Shown in pieces: positions 52,914-61,662 of a stretch of DNA of 64,000 bases (within the stretch, counting starts at the first letter, position 1; each line of letters begins with the position of its first letter). Below the pieces are notes generated by a model, which saw nothing but the letters and a program-made list of their open reading frames with translations, ran no database searches and was not told where the DNA came from. The DNA is taken from contig NZ_RJUB01000039.1 of the NCBI RefSeq assembly GCF_024343615.1, positions 1 through 64,000 on the forward strand. The letters are read 5' to 3'. The DNA comes from Ferruginibacter sp. HRS2-29. GTDB lineage: Bacteria > Bacteroidota > Bacteroidia > Chitinophagales > Chitinophagaceae. A program made the translations under genes and the position numbers.

Positions 52914-54083
52914 TTATTGTGTAGCCAGGCTTTGATTCACATAAGCGGATATCCAGCCAACCTGCCCGTTTTTCACGAGGTAAAATTGTTTTTTATCGTA
53001 CACCCCATCAAACTGGCGCATGATGTTGAGCAAAAGCGCTGTTCCGGCCAGCATGGCTTTCTGATCAAAAACCTTATTTACGGTAGCCGTTTCTTTTGCT
53101 ACTGCCAACGCATCTTTATTGGATGGATCGGCGGAGTTTTTCGCAACCATCTTGTCGGAAACCGAAGAATAATCCCTGAACAATTTTTCATTGAATTTCA
53201 TCAGTTCATCATAAGTAACCGGCACCACAGGGTTTTCGAGCAGCTCGGGATACATCAGTGTGGCGGTTGCCCAGGCTATACCACCACTGAAAGCCACATA
53301 GTCGCTCATGTTGAAAGCGTTGCTGATGTTAACTGCGTAAACGATCTCGTTGTTGGCATCGCCCGACAAAACCCGGAAAAGGTTCTTGTTGTAATTCGCG
53401 AGGGTCTTATCATCGCCCATACGTTTCTCTGCCGCATTGGTAGTGCTTTTGGTACCCCACGAAAGCTGAAACAGTTTAAAATCTTTTGTATTGCCTGAAG
53501 GAAAATAACCACCCTTGGTATTGCCACTTCCTATATCTATCAGGAAAGTGGTATAACGCCTGTCTTCGGGTACAATACCCAGGTGCGACAACCGGGCTTC
53601 TTCTATAACATCGATCACCGCTACCTCGCGTTTAGGCTCGTTGATCCGGTTGCGGAACGAATCGGAAAGGTTTTTCAGCCATTCCACTTTCTTTTCCTTA
53701 TCGGCCTGGATCTTCACGCCACTGCTGATAGTGGTATAGATCTTATCAGAACTGATCCTGTAATCTTTCAACGCGGCATTGAATAATCCGGTAAGCCCGT
53801 TGAGCGTAGCTGCAAACGTTGCCGGTGTAAATGATATGAAATCGGTATTCACCGAAGTATCTTTTAATGCATTGAAACTCCCGTCTTTCCTGGAATTTTT
53901 ACCTACTTCAATAATGCTCATCTTCACCCCTTTAGACCCCACTTCTATACCGGCATATACGGTCGAACTTTTATACTTCAGGTTAAGCTTGGGCTGCGCC
54001 ATCGCCGCCGGAATAAAACAGGCAAACGCCAGTGAAACAGCAATAATATTTTTAGGTAAAAAGCAGTTCATTCTAATGATCAT
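52914..54083 (-). CDS. Exported Ppx/GppA-like ASKHA protein
   Basis: Signal peptide ending AAMAQ followed by an actin-like ATPase fold as in exopolyphosphatase/guanosine pentaphosphatase. Phosphate-1 motif: YAGIEVGSKGVKMSIIEV; phosphate-2: TTFLIDIGSGNTKGGYF; late adenosine-type loop: VAFSGGIAWATATLM. Known Ppx/GppA enzymes are cytoplasmic, so export is unusual. It probably works in the periplasm, where ATP and polyphosphate are scarce; it may bind another ligand. It is paired with the membrane coiled-coil gene downstream. Confidence 0.7.
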   Translation of the reverse strand: MIIRMNCFLPKNIIAVSLAFACFIPAAMAQPKLNLKYKSSTVYAGIEVGSKGVKMSIIEVGKNSRKDGSFNALKDTSVNTDFISFTPATFAATLNGLTGLFNAALKDYRISSDKIYTTISSGVKIQADKEKKVEWLKNLSDSFRNRINEPKREVAVIDVIEEARLSHLGIVPEDRRYTTFLIDIGSGNTKGGYFPSGNTKDFKLFQLSWGTKSTTNAAEKRMGDDKTLANYNKNLFRVLSGDANNEIVYAVNISNAFNMSDYVAFSGGIAWATATLMYPELLENPVVPVTYDELMKFNEKLFRDYSSVSDKMVAKNSADPSNKDALAVAKETATVNKVFDQKAMLAGTALLLNIMRQFDGVYDKKQFYLVKNGQVGWISAYVNQSLATQ

Positions 54084-54164
54084 TTGGGGCTAAATTAGTA
54101 AAATTACCACAGCGTTTTCCGTAATTCCACGGTTTGTGTAAAAGATGTGATTAAGAAAAGTTTA

Positions 54165-54235
54165 GGGATCAGGGTTTAGGGTTGATGATTAAATGCCTCC
54201 CGCTTCGATCCTAAACCCTAAACTTTAATCTATCA
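54165..54235. repeat. Inverted repeat with AAAGTTTAGGG arms
   Basis: AAAGTTTAGGGATCAGGGTT on the left pairs with CCTAAACCCTAAACTTT on the right (to about 54229). It lies between the start of the Ppx-like gene and the stop of the M43 gene. Confidence 0.8.
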
Positions 54236-54236
54236 T

Positions 54237-55466
54237 CTAGTTCTTAATGACTTTAAATATTTTCTTCTCCGCCCTTTCGCCGATCTGAAGTACATACAAC
54301 CCCGCGGGTAATTGTCCCAGCAACATTTTTTCTGAGGAGGATTGAAGGGTTTGTTGCCTTACCAATTGGCCTGTGGCGGTGAATAAAAGCGCTGTTTTAC
54401 CAGTAAGGGCTGTTGCCGACTTACACTGTATATTGAGCACATTATCAACAGGATTGGGGAAGAGGGAAATAGGGTCCGCGGGTATTTCGGCCGGTTTGGC
54501 TACGGTATCTATCGGCAGCGGGCCACCTTGAGCATACGAGCTGTCGCAGGCGAATCCATTCAGGAACGAATTTCTCGGGCCGTTGATAGCAAACTGCCCA
54601 CGCATTTTCTTTTTTTGTCCGTGGGTGAATAATTTCATGCAGGCATCGTCGGTGAGGTCCATGAAATTCATGAAAAGATCGCCATTGGAGTTGGGCGAGC
54701 AGGAACTTACAGAGGGAAAAACCGGGCAATTGTAGTTGTAGGTTTCCTGTTTGGGTGTATCCCCAATGCCGTCATCACCGCAGTCTTCGTCGCCCCAGAT
54801 ATGTTTTATACCGAGCCAGTGGGCAATTTCGTGTGTAGCGGTGCGTCCCTTGTTGAAAGGAGCATTGAGGTTACCGATAGTTCCGAAAGATGTGGTGGTG
54901 ATCACTACCCCATCCACGTTGGCGGCCACACCCGGCGGCGTAGCATAACCCAGCGTACGGCCAAAGATCCGGCACACCCAGATGTTCAGGTATTTTTTCC
55001 TGTCCCAGGCATCATCACCACCGGAGGCGGAAAATTTCATCTTGTCATCAGCGAGAAAATAAGTTCTAGAAGTATTTTTATGAATGATGCCCGTGGTGCC
55101 CCGCATATTGGGATCCACTTTGGCCAGGCAAAAATTGATACGCGTATCTGCCGCCAAACCTTTGAAAACGTCGGGAATGCTGGCTGCATCGAGGTTTTTC
55201 AACCTGTAATCATTGTTGAGTGCTGTGATCTGTGAGATCACCTGGGCGTCGGAAATATTCTGGTCGGCCGTGTTGTACAATATATGCACCACTACCGGTA
55301 TGATGATATTTTCGTTAGTGGCAGTATCCCGGAGAATGCCTTCTGTACTTTCGCCTCCACGCTGGAGCGGCATATGCCGTGCATATTCATCCGTACCACA
55401 AACACGCTGCGCCTGAGCTCCCCATTGGCAGAGTAACAGCAATAAGATACTTACAATAGATTTCAT
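54237..55466 (-). CDS. T9SS-secreted M43 family zinc metalloprotease
   Basis: Cytophagalysin-like metzincin of the M43 family. The zinc motif HEIAHWLGIKH is at 212-222 (HExxHxxGxxH), and the Met-turn region is FMNFMDLTDD. A signal peptide and propeptide precede it. The C-terminal 75 residues are a type IX sorting domain (SLFPNPVDNVLNIQCKS, LPAGLYVLQIGE). It should degrade proteins outside the cell. Confidence 0.93.
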   Translation of the reverse strand: MKSIVSILLLLLCQWGAQAQRVCGTDEYARHMPLQRGGESTEGILRDTATNENIIIPVVVHILYNTADQNISDAQVISQITALNNDYRLKNLDAASIPDVFKGLAADTRINFCLAKVDPNMRGTTGIIHKNTSRTYFLADDKMKFSASGGDDAWDRKKYLNIWVCRIFGRTLGYATPPGVAANVDGVVITTTSFGTIGNLNAPFNKGRTATHEIAHWLGIKHIWGDEDCGDDGIGDTPKQETYNYNCPVFPSVSSCSPNSNGDLFMNFMDLTDDACMKLFTHGQKKKMRGQFAINGPRNSFLNGFACDSSYAQGGPLPIDTVAKPAEIPADPISLFPNPVDNVLNIQCKSATALTGKTALLFTATGQLVRQQTLQSSSEKMLLGQLPAGLYVLQIGERAEKKIFKVIKN

Positions 55467-55673
55467 TTCTGTAGAATAAAAAGTAAACAGGAATGATCTT
55501 ATCAGCAGATACTTGGAAAAAATGTGAAATAATCAGTGGGAAAACATAGAATTATCAGTTCAGCAGGGGAACTGTTGGAAGGTTCAAATCTTATTTGCCA
55601 GTTTTGGGGAAATGGAAATACAGATTCAGAGGTGGTCAAAAATAGCAATGTTTTTGGAAAAAACAAATATTAT

Positions 55674-55830
55674 TTAGTCAATGGCCAATAGTCAATAGTC
55701 AAATGTTTGAAGTTCATATAGTTCTGCTATATTTTTTAAACCGGTATTTACGTTAACTCTGACAATAAGAAATCTTAAAAAAAAGAATAAAATTCAAAGG
55801 TTTGACTATTGACTATTCACTATTCACTAA
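55674..55830. repeat. Inverted repeat with TAGTCAATAGTCAA arms
   Basis: Arm 55674-55703 matches the reverse complement of 55801-55830 at 26 of 30 positions, using the same words as the element at 12.6 kb. It lies upstream of the glutaminyl cyclase gene; the rest of the 55467-55859 gap shows no gene. Confidence 0.85.
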
Positions 55831-55859
55831 TTTGCACCACATTATTCAAAAAAATACTG

Positions 55860-56681
55860 ATGAAATTTATAGCGCCTGTAACTGCCCTTGTTCTCTTATT
55901 TTCAGCTTGTAACAACGGATCCGACAAGCCGGTAACCGATCCGGATATTGCTGTAGCGCCAGTAGCCGCCCCTGCAAATATCCCTTACACGATCATCGCA
56001 CAATATCCGCACGACCGCGGCGCTTATACGCAGGGATTAGAACTGCACAATGGTAAAATGTACGAGGGAACAGGCGATTGGGCCAAATCGGCTTTACGCA
56101 TCACCAACCATAAAACGGGTGCTGTGGAGATCAACCACCCGATCGGAAGCGATAAGATCTTCGGCGAAGGCATCACCATTTTCAAAGATAAAATTTACCA
56201 GCTGACCTGGCAAAGCAATATCGTGTATGTGTACGATATCAAGGACATCACCAAACCGATCAAAACGTTTGAATGGCCTTACGAGGGTTGGGGCATCACC
56301 CATAATGCGACCGATCTCATCATCAGCACGGGCGTTAACCCAAATCTTTACTTCGTAAATCCTGATAATTTCCAGGTGAAAAATATTTTGCCGATAACGG
56401 ATAATAAAGGACCCGTTTTGAACCTCAATGAACTGGAATTTATCAATGGCTTTGTGTATGCTAATATCTGGGAAACCAATAACATTGTGAAGATCGATCC
56501 TGAAACCGGCAAAGTGGTAGGCAATATGGATTTCACCGGTGTGATCAAACAATATGCCCCCGATTATACTCCCATCGACGGTGATGAAGTGCTGAATGGC
56601 ATTGCTTATGACAGCGCTTCAAAGACGATGTTTGTAACGGGAAAAAGGTGGCCGAAGATGTTTGAGTTAAAGCTGAATTAA
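55860..56681 (+). CDS. Glutaminyl-peptide cyclotransferase, lipoprotein
   Basis: Beta-propeller glutaminyl cyclase of the plant/bacterial type (Glu_cyclase_2), which turns N-terminal Gln into pyroglutamate on secreted proteins. Motifs: YPHDRGAYTQGLEL, YEGTGDWAKSALR, FGEGITIFKDKIYQLTWQSN and LNELEFINGFVYANIWETNN. The lipoprotein signal is LLFSACNNG from the ATG at 55860; an ATG at 55809 lies in the repeat. In Bacteroidota many Sec-exported proteins start with Gln after signal cleavage, so it likely acts on them. Confidence 0.9.
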   Translation: MKFIAPVTALVLLFSACNNGSDKPVTDPDIAVAPVAAPANIPYTIIAQYPHDRGAYTQGLELHNGKMYEGTGDWAKSALRITNHKTGAVEINHPIGSDKIFGEGITIFKDKIYQLTWQSNIVYVYDIKDITKPIKTFEWPYEGWGITHNATDLIISTGVNPNLYFVNPDNFQVKNILPITDNKGPVLNLNELEFINGFVYANIWETNNIVKIDPETGKVVGNMDFTGVIKQYAPDYTPIDGDEVLNGIAYDSASKTMFVTGKRWPKMFELKLN

Positions 56682-56699
56682 GAAGGATCAAAGCGAAGA

Positions 56700-56889
56700 G
56701 AAAATCGCAGATTTCAAAGGGATAAAAGGATTACACAGATTATTTTGCTGCCGCAAAATGGAAATGCAGTTTATAAGGCGTTGAACTTTTAATAATCATT
56801 CAATTTCTTATAAACTGCATTTTCGTTTTTACGAAGTAAAAACAATCTGTGCAATCCCCTTCATCCCTTTGAAATCTGCGATCCTTTTT
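56700..56889. repeat. Nested multi-hairpin element, copy C
   Basis: The outer arms (56700-56742 and 56844-56889) share CGCAGATTTCAAAGGGAT in inverted orientation. The core stem is perfect over 15 bp (56762-56776 with 56808-56822). Side hairpins: 56742-56748/56753-56759 (7 bp) and 56825-56832/56836-56843 (8 bp). It lies between convergent genes, like copy A. Confidence 0.9.
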
Positions 56890-56913
56890 CCGCTTCTATC
56901 TCCTCACACATTC

Positions 56914-57810
56914 TTAATTCTTAATTTTCCTTATTACGTAGATCACCGAGCTGCATTTCCCTACATTGAACAATGCTTTCAGGTTTGAAATAGCCCCTAC
57001 AAAAAATGCCCTTACGATATTTGATTTGCCGGTACGGTATTGCTCGCTGAGCATGCTTACATAATAACTGTCAAACCACATCGGCTTCATCCTTACTACC
57101 TCCAGCCCATTGTGGTCCATCAGTATCTGCATGCTTTTGGGAGAAAAATGATAGAGGTGGCGCGGCACATCGTAGGCCGCCCAGAACTCCTTATATACAT
57201 CTGCATCATAGGAAGTGTAGTTGGGTACGGCGATGAACAATACGCCATCCGGCGATAATAATTCCCTGAAACGGATCACATATTCCTGCAGCTGATGTAT
57301 ATGTTCGAGCACATGCCACAGCGTGATGGCATCATATTTTTTTTCGGGTAATGTAAAAAGATCATTCGGTTGCTGAGGCTCTATGTTGAATAATTGTTTC
57401 GCGTTCTTTCTTGCGGTATCATCCGGTTCGAGGCCGGTGATGCTCCACCCTGCCCCCCGCATTTCGTTGAGAAAAGCACCCGTTCCGCATCCTACATCCA
57501 ATATCTCCCCGCTGAATCTTTTTGTGTGCGATTGCACGAGTTTTCTTTTGGAAACCAATGTGATCCTGCGGATGCGGTGATACAACCTGTTGACCAGCCC
57601 TTTTTGTGTATTGCTATGCGACACATAATTATCCGACGCATAATACGCACCTATCCTTTCCTGCGAAGGGATATCCTGCGTGAACATGGCGGTGCAATTG
57701 GCACAAAGGCTGATGGAAAACCGTTCGGAAGAAACCGTATAATCTTTCGCTGAAAAAGAAGGCACAACAGGCCCGCTTTCGCAGACAGGGCAAGAAGCGT
57801 GGTGAATCAT
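56914..57810 (-). CDS. Class I SAM-dependent methyltransferase
   Basis: An N-terminal zinc-ribbon-like pair (CPVC and CANC) precedes a Rossmann methyltransferase. SAM-binding loop: ILDVGCGTGAFL; acidic residue in GLEPDD; post-motif ITLWHVLEHIH. C-terminal region YDVPRHLYHFSP is typical of enzymes from polysaccharide or lipid loci. The substrate is unknown. The last residues KIKN and the stop are encoded by an AATTAAGAATTAA word array. Confidence 0.85.
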   Translation of the reverse strand: MIHHASCPVCESGPVVPSFSAKDYTVSSERFSISLCANCTAMFTQDIPSQERIGAYYASDNYVSHSNTQKGLVNRLYHRIRRITLVSKRKLVQSHTKRFSGEILDVGCGTGAFLNEMRGAGWSITGLEPDDTARKNAKQLFNIEPQQPNDLFTLPEKKYDAITLWHVLEHIHQLQEYVIRFRELLSPDGVLFIAVPNYTSYDADVYKEFWAAYDVPRHLYHFSPKSMQILMDHNGLEVVRMKPMWFDSYYVSMLSEQYRTGKSNIVRAFFVGAISNLKALFNVGKCSSVIYVIRKIKN

Positions 57811-57849
57811 TCAGTAGAAATTTGGCTGCAAAGAAAAGCCATTTTTTTT

Positions 57850-57876
57850 GAATAGCCGGAAGGAATCGGACTTGGG
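57850..57876 (-). other. tRNA 3'-end-like fragment
   Basis: On the minus strand, GTCCGATTC (one mismatch to the T-loop consensus GTTCGANTC) is followed by CTTCCGGCTATTC, where acceptor bases would lie. No matching T-stem or rest of a tRNA is present. It sits between the stop of the SecB-like gene and the methyltransferase gene. It could mark an integration site or be chance. Confidence 0.25.
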
Positions 57877-57889
57877 AATTATTTTCCAA

Positions 57890-58309
57890 TTAAATTTTAA
57901 AATTTACTGTCGGCAAGAGAACATTTGATATTCCGGCTTTTAGGCAAATGTTGTGCAAATGCTCTCTTATAAATGGATAAATTATTGCAGGAGCATTAAT
58001 TCTCTTAAACACTTCTTCTGGTAGTGGGGGTTCACCTAACTTTTCAAAAATACCAATCATTTTTATTTTTGAATTGCAGACATTCATTTCACCTTGCTTG
58101 CCTATGAAATCTAATTGCAAAGTAACACCAAACTTTTCCGCATCGGTGCTTTCAAGTGCTTCGGAATCAATATTCAGTTCATTGGTTATTTCGCCATTTG
58201 CTGCACTGAAATTTACTTCCCTGGTAAATGATGATTCTATCAAATAGATGTTTTCAACTTTGTAACTACCAGTTTTTACATGTTCGACTTCGGGTATATT
58301 TTCGGGCAT
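57890..58309 (-). CDS. SecB-like chaperone
   Basis: 139 residues with clear SecB architecture: YKVENIYLIESSFTREVNF aligns with the first strand, FGVTLQLDFIG with the central sheet, KIKMIGIFEKLG with the strand before the loop, and the C-terminal APAIIYPFIREHL (106-118) and LLPTVNF (131-137) match the SecB helix-2 and NLAPVNF motifs. SecB keeps secretory or toxin-system proteins unfolded. Solitary SecB-like proteins next to toxin genes form toxin-antitoxin-chaperone systems. It lies 12 bases downstream of the unknown middle gene. DNA here is much more AT-rich than neighbours. Confidence 0.8.
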   Translation of the reverse strand: MPENIPEVEHVKTGSYKVENIYLIESSFTREVNFSAANGEITNELNIDSEALESTDAEKFGVTLQLDFIGKQGEMNVCNSKIKMIGIFEKLGEPPLPEEVFKRINAPAIIYPFIREHLHNICLKAGISNVLLPTVNFKI

Positions 58310-58321
58310 GAAATATATTGT

Positions 58322-58786
58322 TTAAGCGGCTATGGAATAACTTGTACATTCATTTTCTTCAATTTCTACCTGATCTGTTTTTTTAGATTTTTTTAAACTG
58401 GCAAATGTGTCAAATACTACCAATTGTGGTATTTGGGTTGGAAAACTATATTCAAGTTCATTTTTCGCCAATTCTTGGTAAAGCTCAGTAAGCACATTTT
58501 CTTCAGTGCATGCTTTAGGATTAAATTCGAAAATGACGTGTTTTAAAGACAAACTAGAATCTGAAGAAATAAATGCTATTTCTTCATTCTTAAATTTCTC
58601 CATAAAGTTTATGGATAAAGGTACCCATGCCTTATCAAGATCCTGGTTTGAACTATATTCAATTAAAGGAAGGAGTTCGACGATATGTGTATCAATAACA
58701 TTATTATATCCATATTTTATATGAACATTAGGAAAACTAGTTGCCAATGTATTAAGTTCGTTCTTTAAAAATTCAACTGGAGTCAT
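58322..58786 (-). CDS. Unknown middle protein of HEPN-SecB operon
   Basis: 154 residues, cytoplasmic, no recognised family. The N-terminal half (VHIKYGYNN, DTHIVELLPLIEY, AFISSDSSLSLKH) looks like an alpha/beta domain, and the last 60 residues are polar and probably flexible (KKSKKTDQVEIEENECTSY). No nucleotidyltransferase motif was seen. It starts 5 bases after the HEPN stop and is followed by the SecB-like gene. By position it could be the antitoxin, with its C-terminus as a chaperone-binding region, but that is inference. Confidence 0.7.
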   Translation of the reverse strand: MTPVEFLKNELNTLATSFPNVHIKYGYNNVIDTHIVELLPLIEYSSNQDLDKAWVPLSINFMEKFKNEEIAFISSDSSLSLKHVIFEFNPKACTEENVLTELYQELAKNELEYSFPTQIPQLVVFDTFASLKKSKKTDQVEIEENECTSYSIAA

Positions 58787-58791
58787 TGTAA

Positions 58792-59193
58792 TTATTTGAA
58801 ATTCTTTACTAAAAGATTTATTATATTCTCTGCTTCTGAAATGGCTTTATACCCTTCTTCTTGACTAATTACACTTTGATAATAATCTGCGTTAACACGG
58901 CGCTCTTTCAATGCTGGAACATGCCCTTGAAACCACTTGTAATCAATCATATCTTTCTTCGCTAATTCATAACTAATCAATTTTGATGCCCAAGTGTGTG
59001 TGCCGTTTTTACCATTTTGAACCTCATTATAAAATTCTGTTGGATCTTTCTTGATTTTTGTGAAGAGTATATGTAATATAAATTGAAAACAGGCATAGTA
59101 AGAGCGATTAACTGTCGAAGAATAATAAGTTTCTTTTACTAAAGATTTTGCAGAAAGTAAACTTTGTCTAGACTTTTCCAATAATTCAGACAT
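58792..59193 (-). CDS. HEPN domain protein
   Basis: 133 residues from the ATG at 59193; an upstream TTG at 59220 is possible. The HEPN pattern is visible: paired helices with NRSYYACFQFILHILF (30-45), a central His in GTHTWASKL, and ERRVNADYYQS (97-107) matching the R-x-ADY motif, then EGYKAISEAENIINLL. HEPN proteins are often RNase toxins, but the classic RxxxxH motif was not found. Its DNA is AT-rich: 17 of 60 bases at 58801-58860 are G or C, versus 37 of 60 at 57421-57480. Confidence 0.8.
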   Translation of the reverse strand: MSELLEKSRQSLLSAKSLVKETYYSSTVNRSYYACFQFILHILFTKIKKDPTEFYNEVQNGKNGTHTWASKLISYELAKKDMIDYKWFQGHVPALKERRVNADYYQSVISQEEGYKAISEAENIINLLVKNFK

Positions 59194-59341
59194 ATAATTA
59201 GGGTTACGAATATGGCACAATATTACAATTTTTATCTAAAACCCCTCTTTTTATTAATTTAGTGTTACATAATTCTCTTTATCAAGACTAAATATTTTTC
59301 ATTTATCGATTATTACATTTTCAGTAAATTTTCACTTAACC

Positions 59342-59968
59342 TCAGTTAAAATTAATTTGCGAAATGACTTTCTGCCCGTTACCGCCGGAACCATTTGCTC
59401 CCGATCCCTGGTAATGAAAGAAAATGGCGGCTGCCGCTAATACAGTGAGTACGATCGCCCAGATCCACCAGCGGTCGGCCGGAGCGCCCTGTTCATCACT
59501 GTAGAATTCTGTCATGACCGTATTAGTGGTTTCGGTGTCGCCCACCAGCATCGAATGCGGATCATTGGGGCGGATCACTTTTTCGGCGTTCACCGGTAGC
59601 GAATAAACCGGAGGCATTTCCTCCGCGGAAAATAAAATATTGCCATCCTGCGAAACGGAAAAACGGCCGGCCGATGGAAGAACGATCTCTTCGTGTGCGC
59701 CCATGAATTTGAGGTTGCGGCAATATTGTTTCAAAGAAGCCTGCGCTTCTTCCTCGCTGGTGCCTTTTTCTACCGCTATGTAACGGATCAATCCCGCTGC
59801 GGAAAAATCCTGGCGAAACAAGCCTATAAACGGTTTGGGAGCCGTGATCGTCCGTTCGCCGGGCTGTACATGGGCCGGATGCTCCTTTACAATAAGTGAC
59901 CCGATGCCGGGCAACGGGCAATGTTTGTGCTGAAATAAATATGTAGCTAAAATATCCTGCATGTGCAA
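59342..59968 (-). CDS. HU-CCDC81-like membrane protein
   Basis: The N-terminus resembles the HU-CCDC81 bacterial domain (CPLPGIGSLIVKEHPAHV), followed by a second such segment (GTSEEEAQASLKQYC, IVLPSAGRFSVSQDGNI) and a transmembrane helix near the C-terminus (WWIWAIVLTVLAAAAIFFHY). Such proteins are typical of Bacteroidota; some help anchor or organise envelope proteins. It starts directly after the outer-membrane barrel gene with no gap, so they are co-transcribed. Confidence 0.7.
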   Translation of the reverse strand: MHMQDILATYLFQHKHCPLPGIGSLIVKEHPAHVQPGERTITAPKPFIGLFRQDFSAAGLIRYIAVEKGTSEEEAQASLKQYCRNLKFMGAHEEIVLPSAGRFSVSQDGNILFSAEEMPPVYSLPVNAEKVIRPNDPHSMLVGDTETTNTVMTEFYSDEQGAPADRWWIWAIVLTVLAAAAIFFHYQGSGANGSGGNGQKVISQINFN

Positions 59969-61618
59969 TTAAAATTTGATCAGTATCCCCCCGACCAAAT
60001 TTAAGCCGTAAACCTGGTAATTATGCCAACGTTCATATTTATCATTAAAAATATTATTGGCATCCAGCCAAAGGCTGAATTGTTTGTTGATACGGTATTC
60101 AGCCCCGATGCTCAGGTCGGTCCCACCATCGGTGGTCTTAAAGGTATTTCCCTTCTGAATGTATTTGCTGCCGCCAAAAAGATACAGATCGGCCTTGAAC
60201 ATGAACCGCTGAAATGCCCACCAGCGCACGGAGCTGGTAAATTCCATCGGGATGGTTCCCCAGGCTTTATCATTGTCTTTCAGGTTGGTATAGCCATTGA
60301 GCGTAAGCCCTGCGGTAAACGTAAACTTATCCTGGTTGATATAACTGATGTCGCCATGTATCCTGAAATTCTTCGCTTTGGATTCGTTGACAACAGTGAA
60401 TTTATTGTCATTATCCACGCCTGAAGTATCGTTGATCAGCAGCGCCAGGTTGGTATACTGCACCAGCCCCGCTTTTGCACTGAAGTTGAAATGTTTGCCC
60501 AGCGTGGCTTTAATACCTCCGTAGTATTCCATTTCCTTGGTATTGTTCTGAAACAAAGCCGGGGTCAGGTACGGATTCACTTCCACCAGGTTCTTTAAGG
60601 TGTTTTTTGTATAACGCCCTATCCATCCGCCCTGCAGGGCAAAATTCTTCTCCGGCAATTGTGCCTCGGCATGGATATTCGGCAATAAAGTAAAATCGCC
60701 ATTATTCCAGGTAGGTGTTACGCCACCATTGATCTTTACCAACGGCGATGTGTAAATGATTGATGGTGCTATAGATACTACGTTGTTGTTGAATTTTATA
60801 TTGTTGGGAATATAACCGATGGTAGAAAATTTCGTAAGGTCTGCAGCCACTTCCACTTTTGCACGGAAGGATTCACCGAGTGTTTTTTCAACCGGTACAT
60901 TCAGCCTGATCGTGGTTTCGGATGCTTTATCCTTGCTGGTAAAATAGCTGATATCAACATTGGGATTGTAACTGAAGCCCATATCGTTCGGCTTGGTATT
61001 ACGGAAGCCGCCGGCGATATTGATCTCTTCGTATTGGTTGCGGATATCGTCTTTTTCTATATTCGGGTACTTGTTATGATCGTATCCGTACAGGTAATAT
61101 TTATCCTGGCGCACCGCTGCCGAACCATACACTTCATTTTTTTCTCCAAAATAACTGCCCGCCCCTTTTATGTTGATCCTGGAATAATCCTGGAATTTGA
61201 TATCGTTCCCTTTTGAGCCGATGTAACTTCCGGTGATGTTGACAAGGCTGGTTCTGCCATCGCCAAAACTAAAACCAGCTTTCACATATGGTGTGGTATA
61301 ACTACCAAAACCGGCTTTTACATAATGCCTGTTGCCGAGGTAAAGGTTGCTGTCCTGCGCCAGCGCCAATGGCCTCAGCGAAATGGGCTGATAAGCATAA
61401 AACAGGTTTTGCGACGGTACATTGTAATTGAACACTGGCCTGCTGGTATCTGCGCTCAGCTGCGATCCGGAGAAATTTATTTTCACCGCATTGCGCAGCA
61501 CAGGCTTGTACGCCGAAGTGATATCGATGCCCCCTGCTACCTTTACGCTATCGCGTTGTGCCATGCCCTGCAGCGAACAAATGCTGAACACTATGAAAGC
61601 GGAAATACGGCTGTACAT
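59969..61618 (-). CDS. Outer-membrane beta-barrel protein (TonB-receptor-like)
   Basis: Signal peptide (from ATG 61618; an ATG at 61657 adds 13 residues) and a short N-terminal plug-like part (VKVAGGIDITSAYKPVLRNA), then about 450 residues of alternating aromatic beta strands ending in a Phe (LNLVGGILIKF), as expected for a barrel. No TonB box was identified with confidence. Substrate unknown. It lies between the TPR gene and the HU-CCDC81-like gene in one unit. Confidence 0.8.
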   Translation of the reverse strand: MYSRISAFIVFSICSLQGMAQRDSVKVAGGIDITSAYKPVLRNAVKINFSGSQLSADTSRPVFNYNVPSQNLFYAYQPISLRPLALAQDSNLYLGNRHYVKAGFGSYTTPYVKAGFSFGDGRTSLVNITGSYIGSKGNDIKFQDYSRINIKGAGSYFGEKNEVYGSAAVRQDKYYLYGYDHNKYPNIEKDDIRNQYEEINIAGGFRNTKPNDMGFSYNPNVDISYFTSKDKASETTIRLNVPVEKTLGESFRAKVEVAADLTKFSTIGYIPNNIKFNNNVVSIAPSIIYTSPLVKINGGVTPTWNNGDFTLLPNIHAEAQLPEKNFALQGGWIGRYTKNTLKNLVEVNPYLTPALFQNNTKEMEYYGGIKATLGKHFNFSAKAGLVQYTNLALLINDTSGVDNDNKFTVVNESKAKNFRIHGDISYINQDKFTFTAGLTLNGYTNLKDNDKAWGTIPMEFTSSVRWWAFQRFMFKADLYLFGGSKYIQKGNTFKTTDGGTDLSIGAEYRINKQFSLWLDANNIFNDKYERWHNYQVYGLNLVGGILIKF

Positions 61619-61662
61619 GTTTAGTTTATTGATATGAATGGGTTGTAGATATTGCATGTTGC

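Noticed and set aside
57629..57889. 86-codon frame between the methyltransferase and SecB-like genes
   Set aside because: It overlaps the start of the methyltransferase in another frame and lacks protein-like features; part reads through the tRNA-like fragment.
58322..58786. Nucleotidyltransferase (MNT) antitoxin partner for HEPN
   Set aside because: The GSxxxGxxxxxSDxD motif of MNT proteins is absent from the middle protein.
58792..59193. Canonical HEPN RNase motif RxxxxH
   Set aside because: No Arg-x4-6-His spacing was found; the RNase activity is left open rather than claimed.
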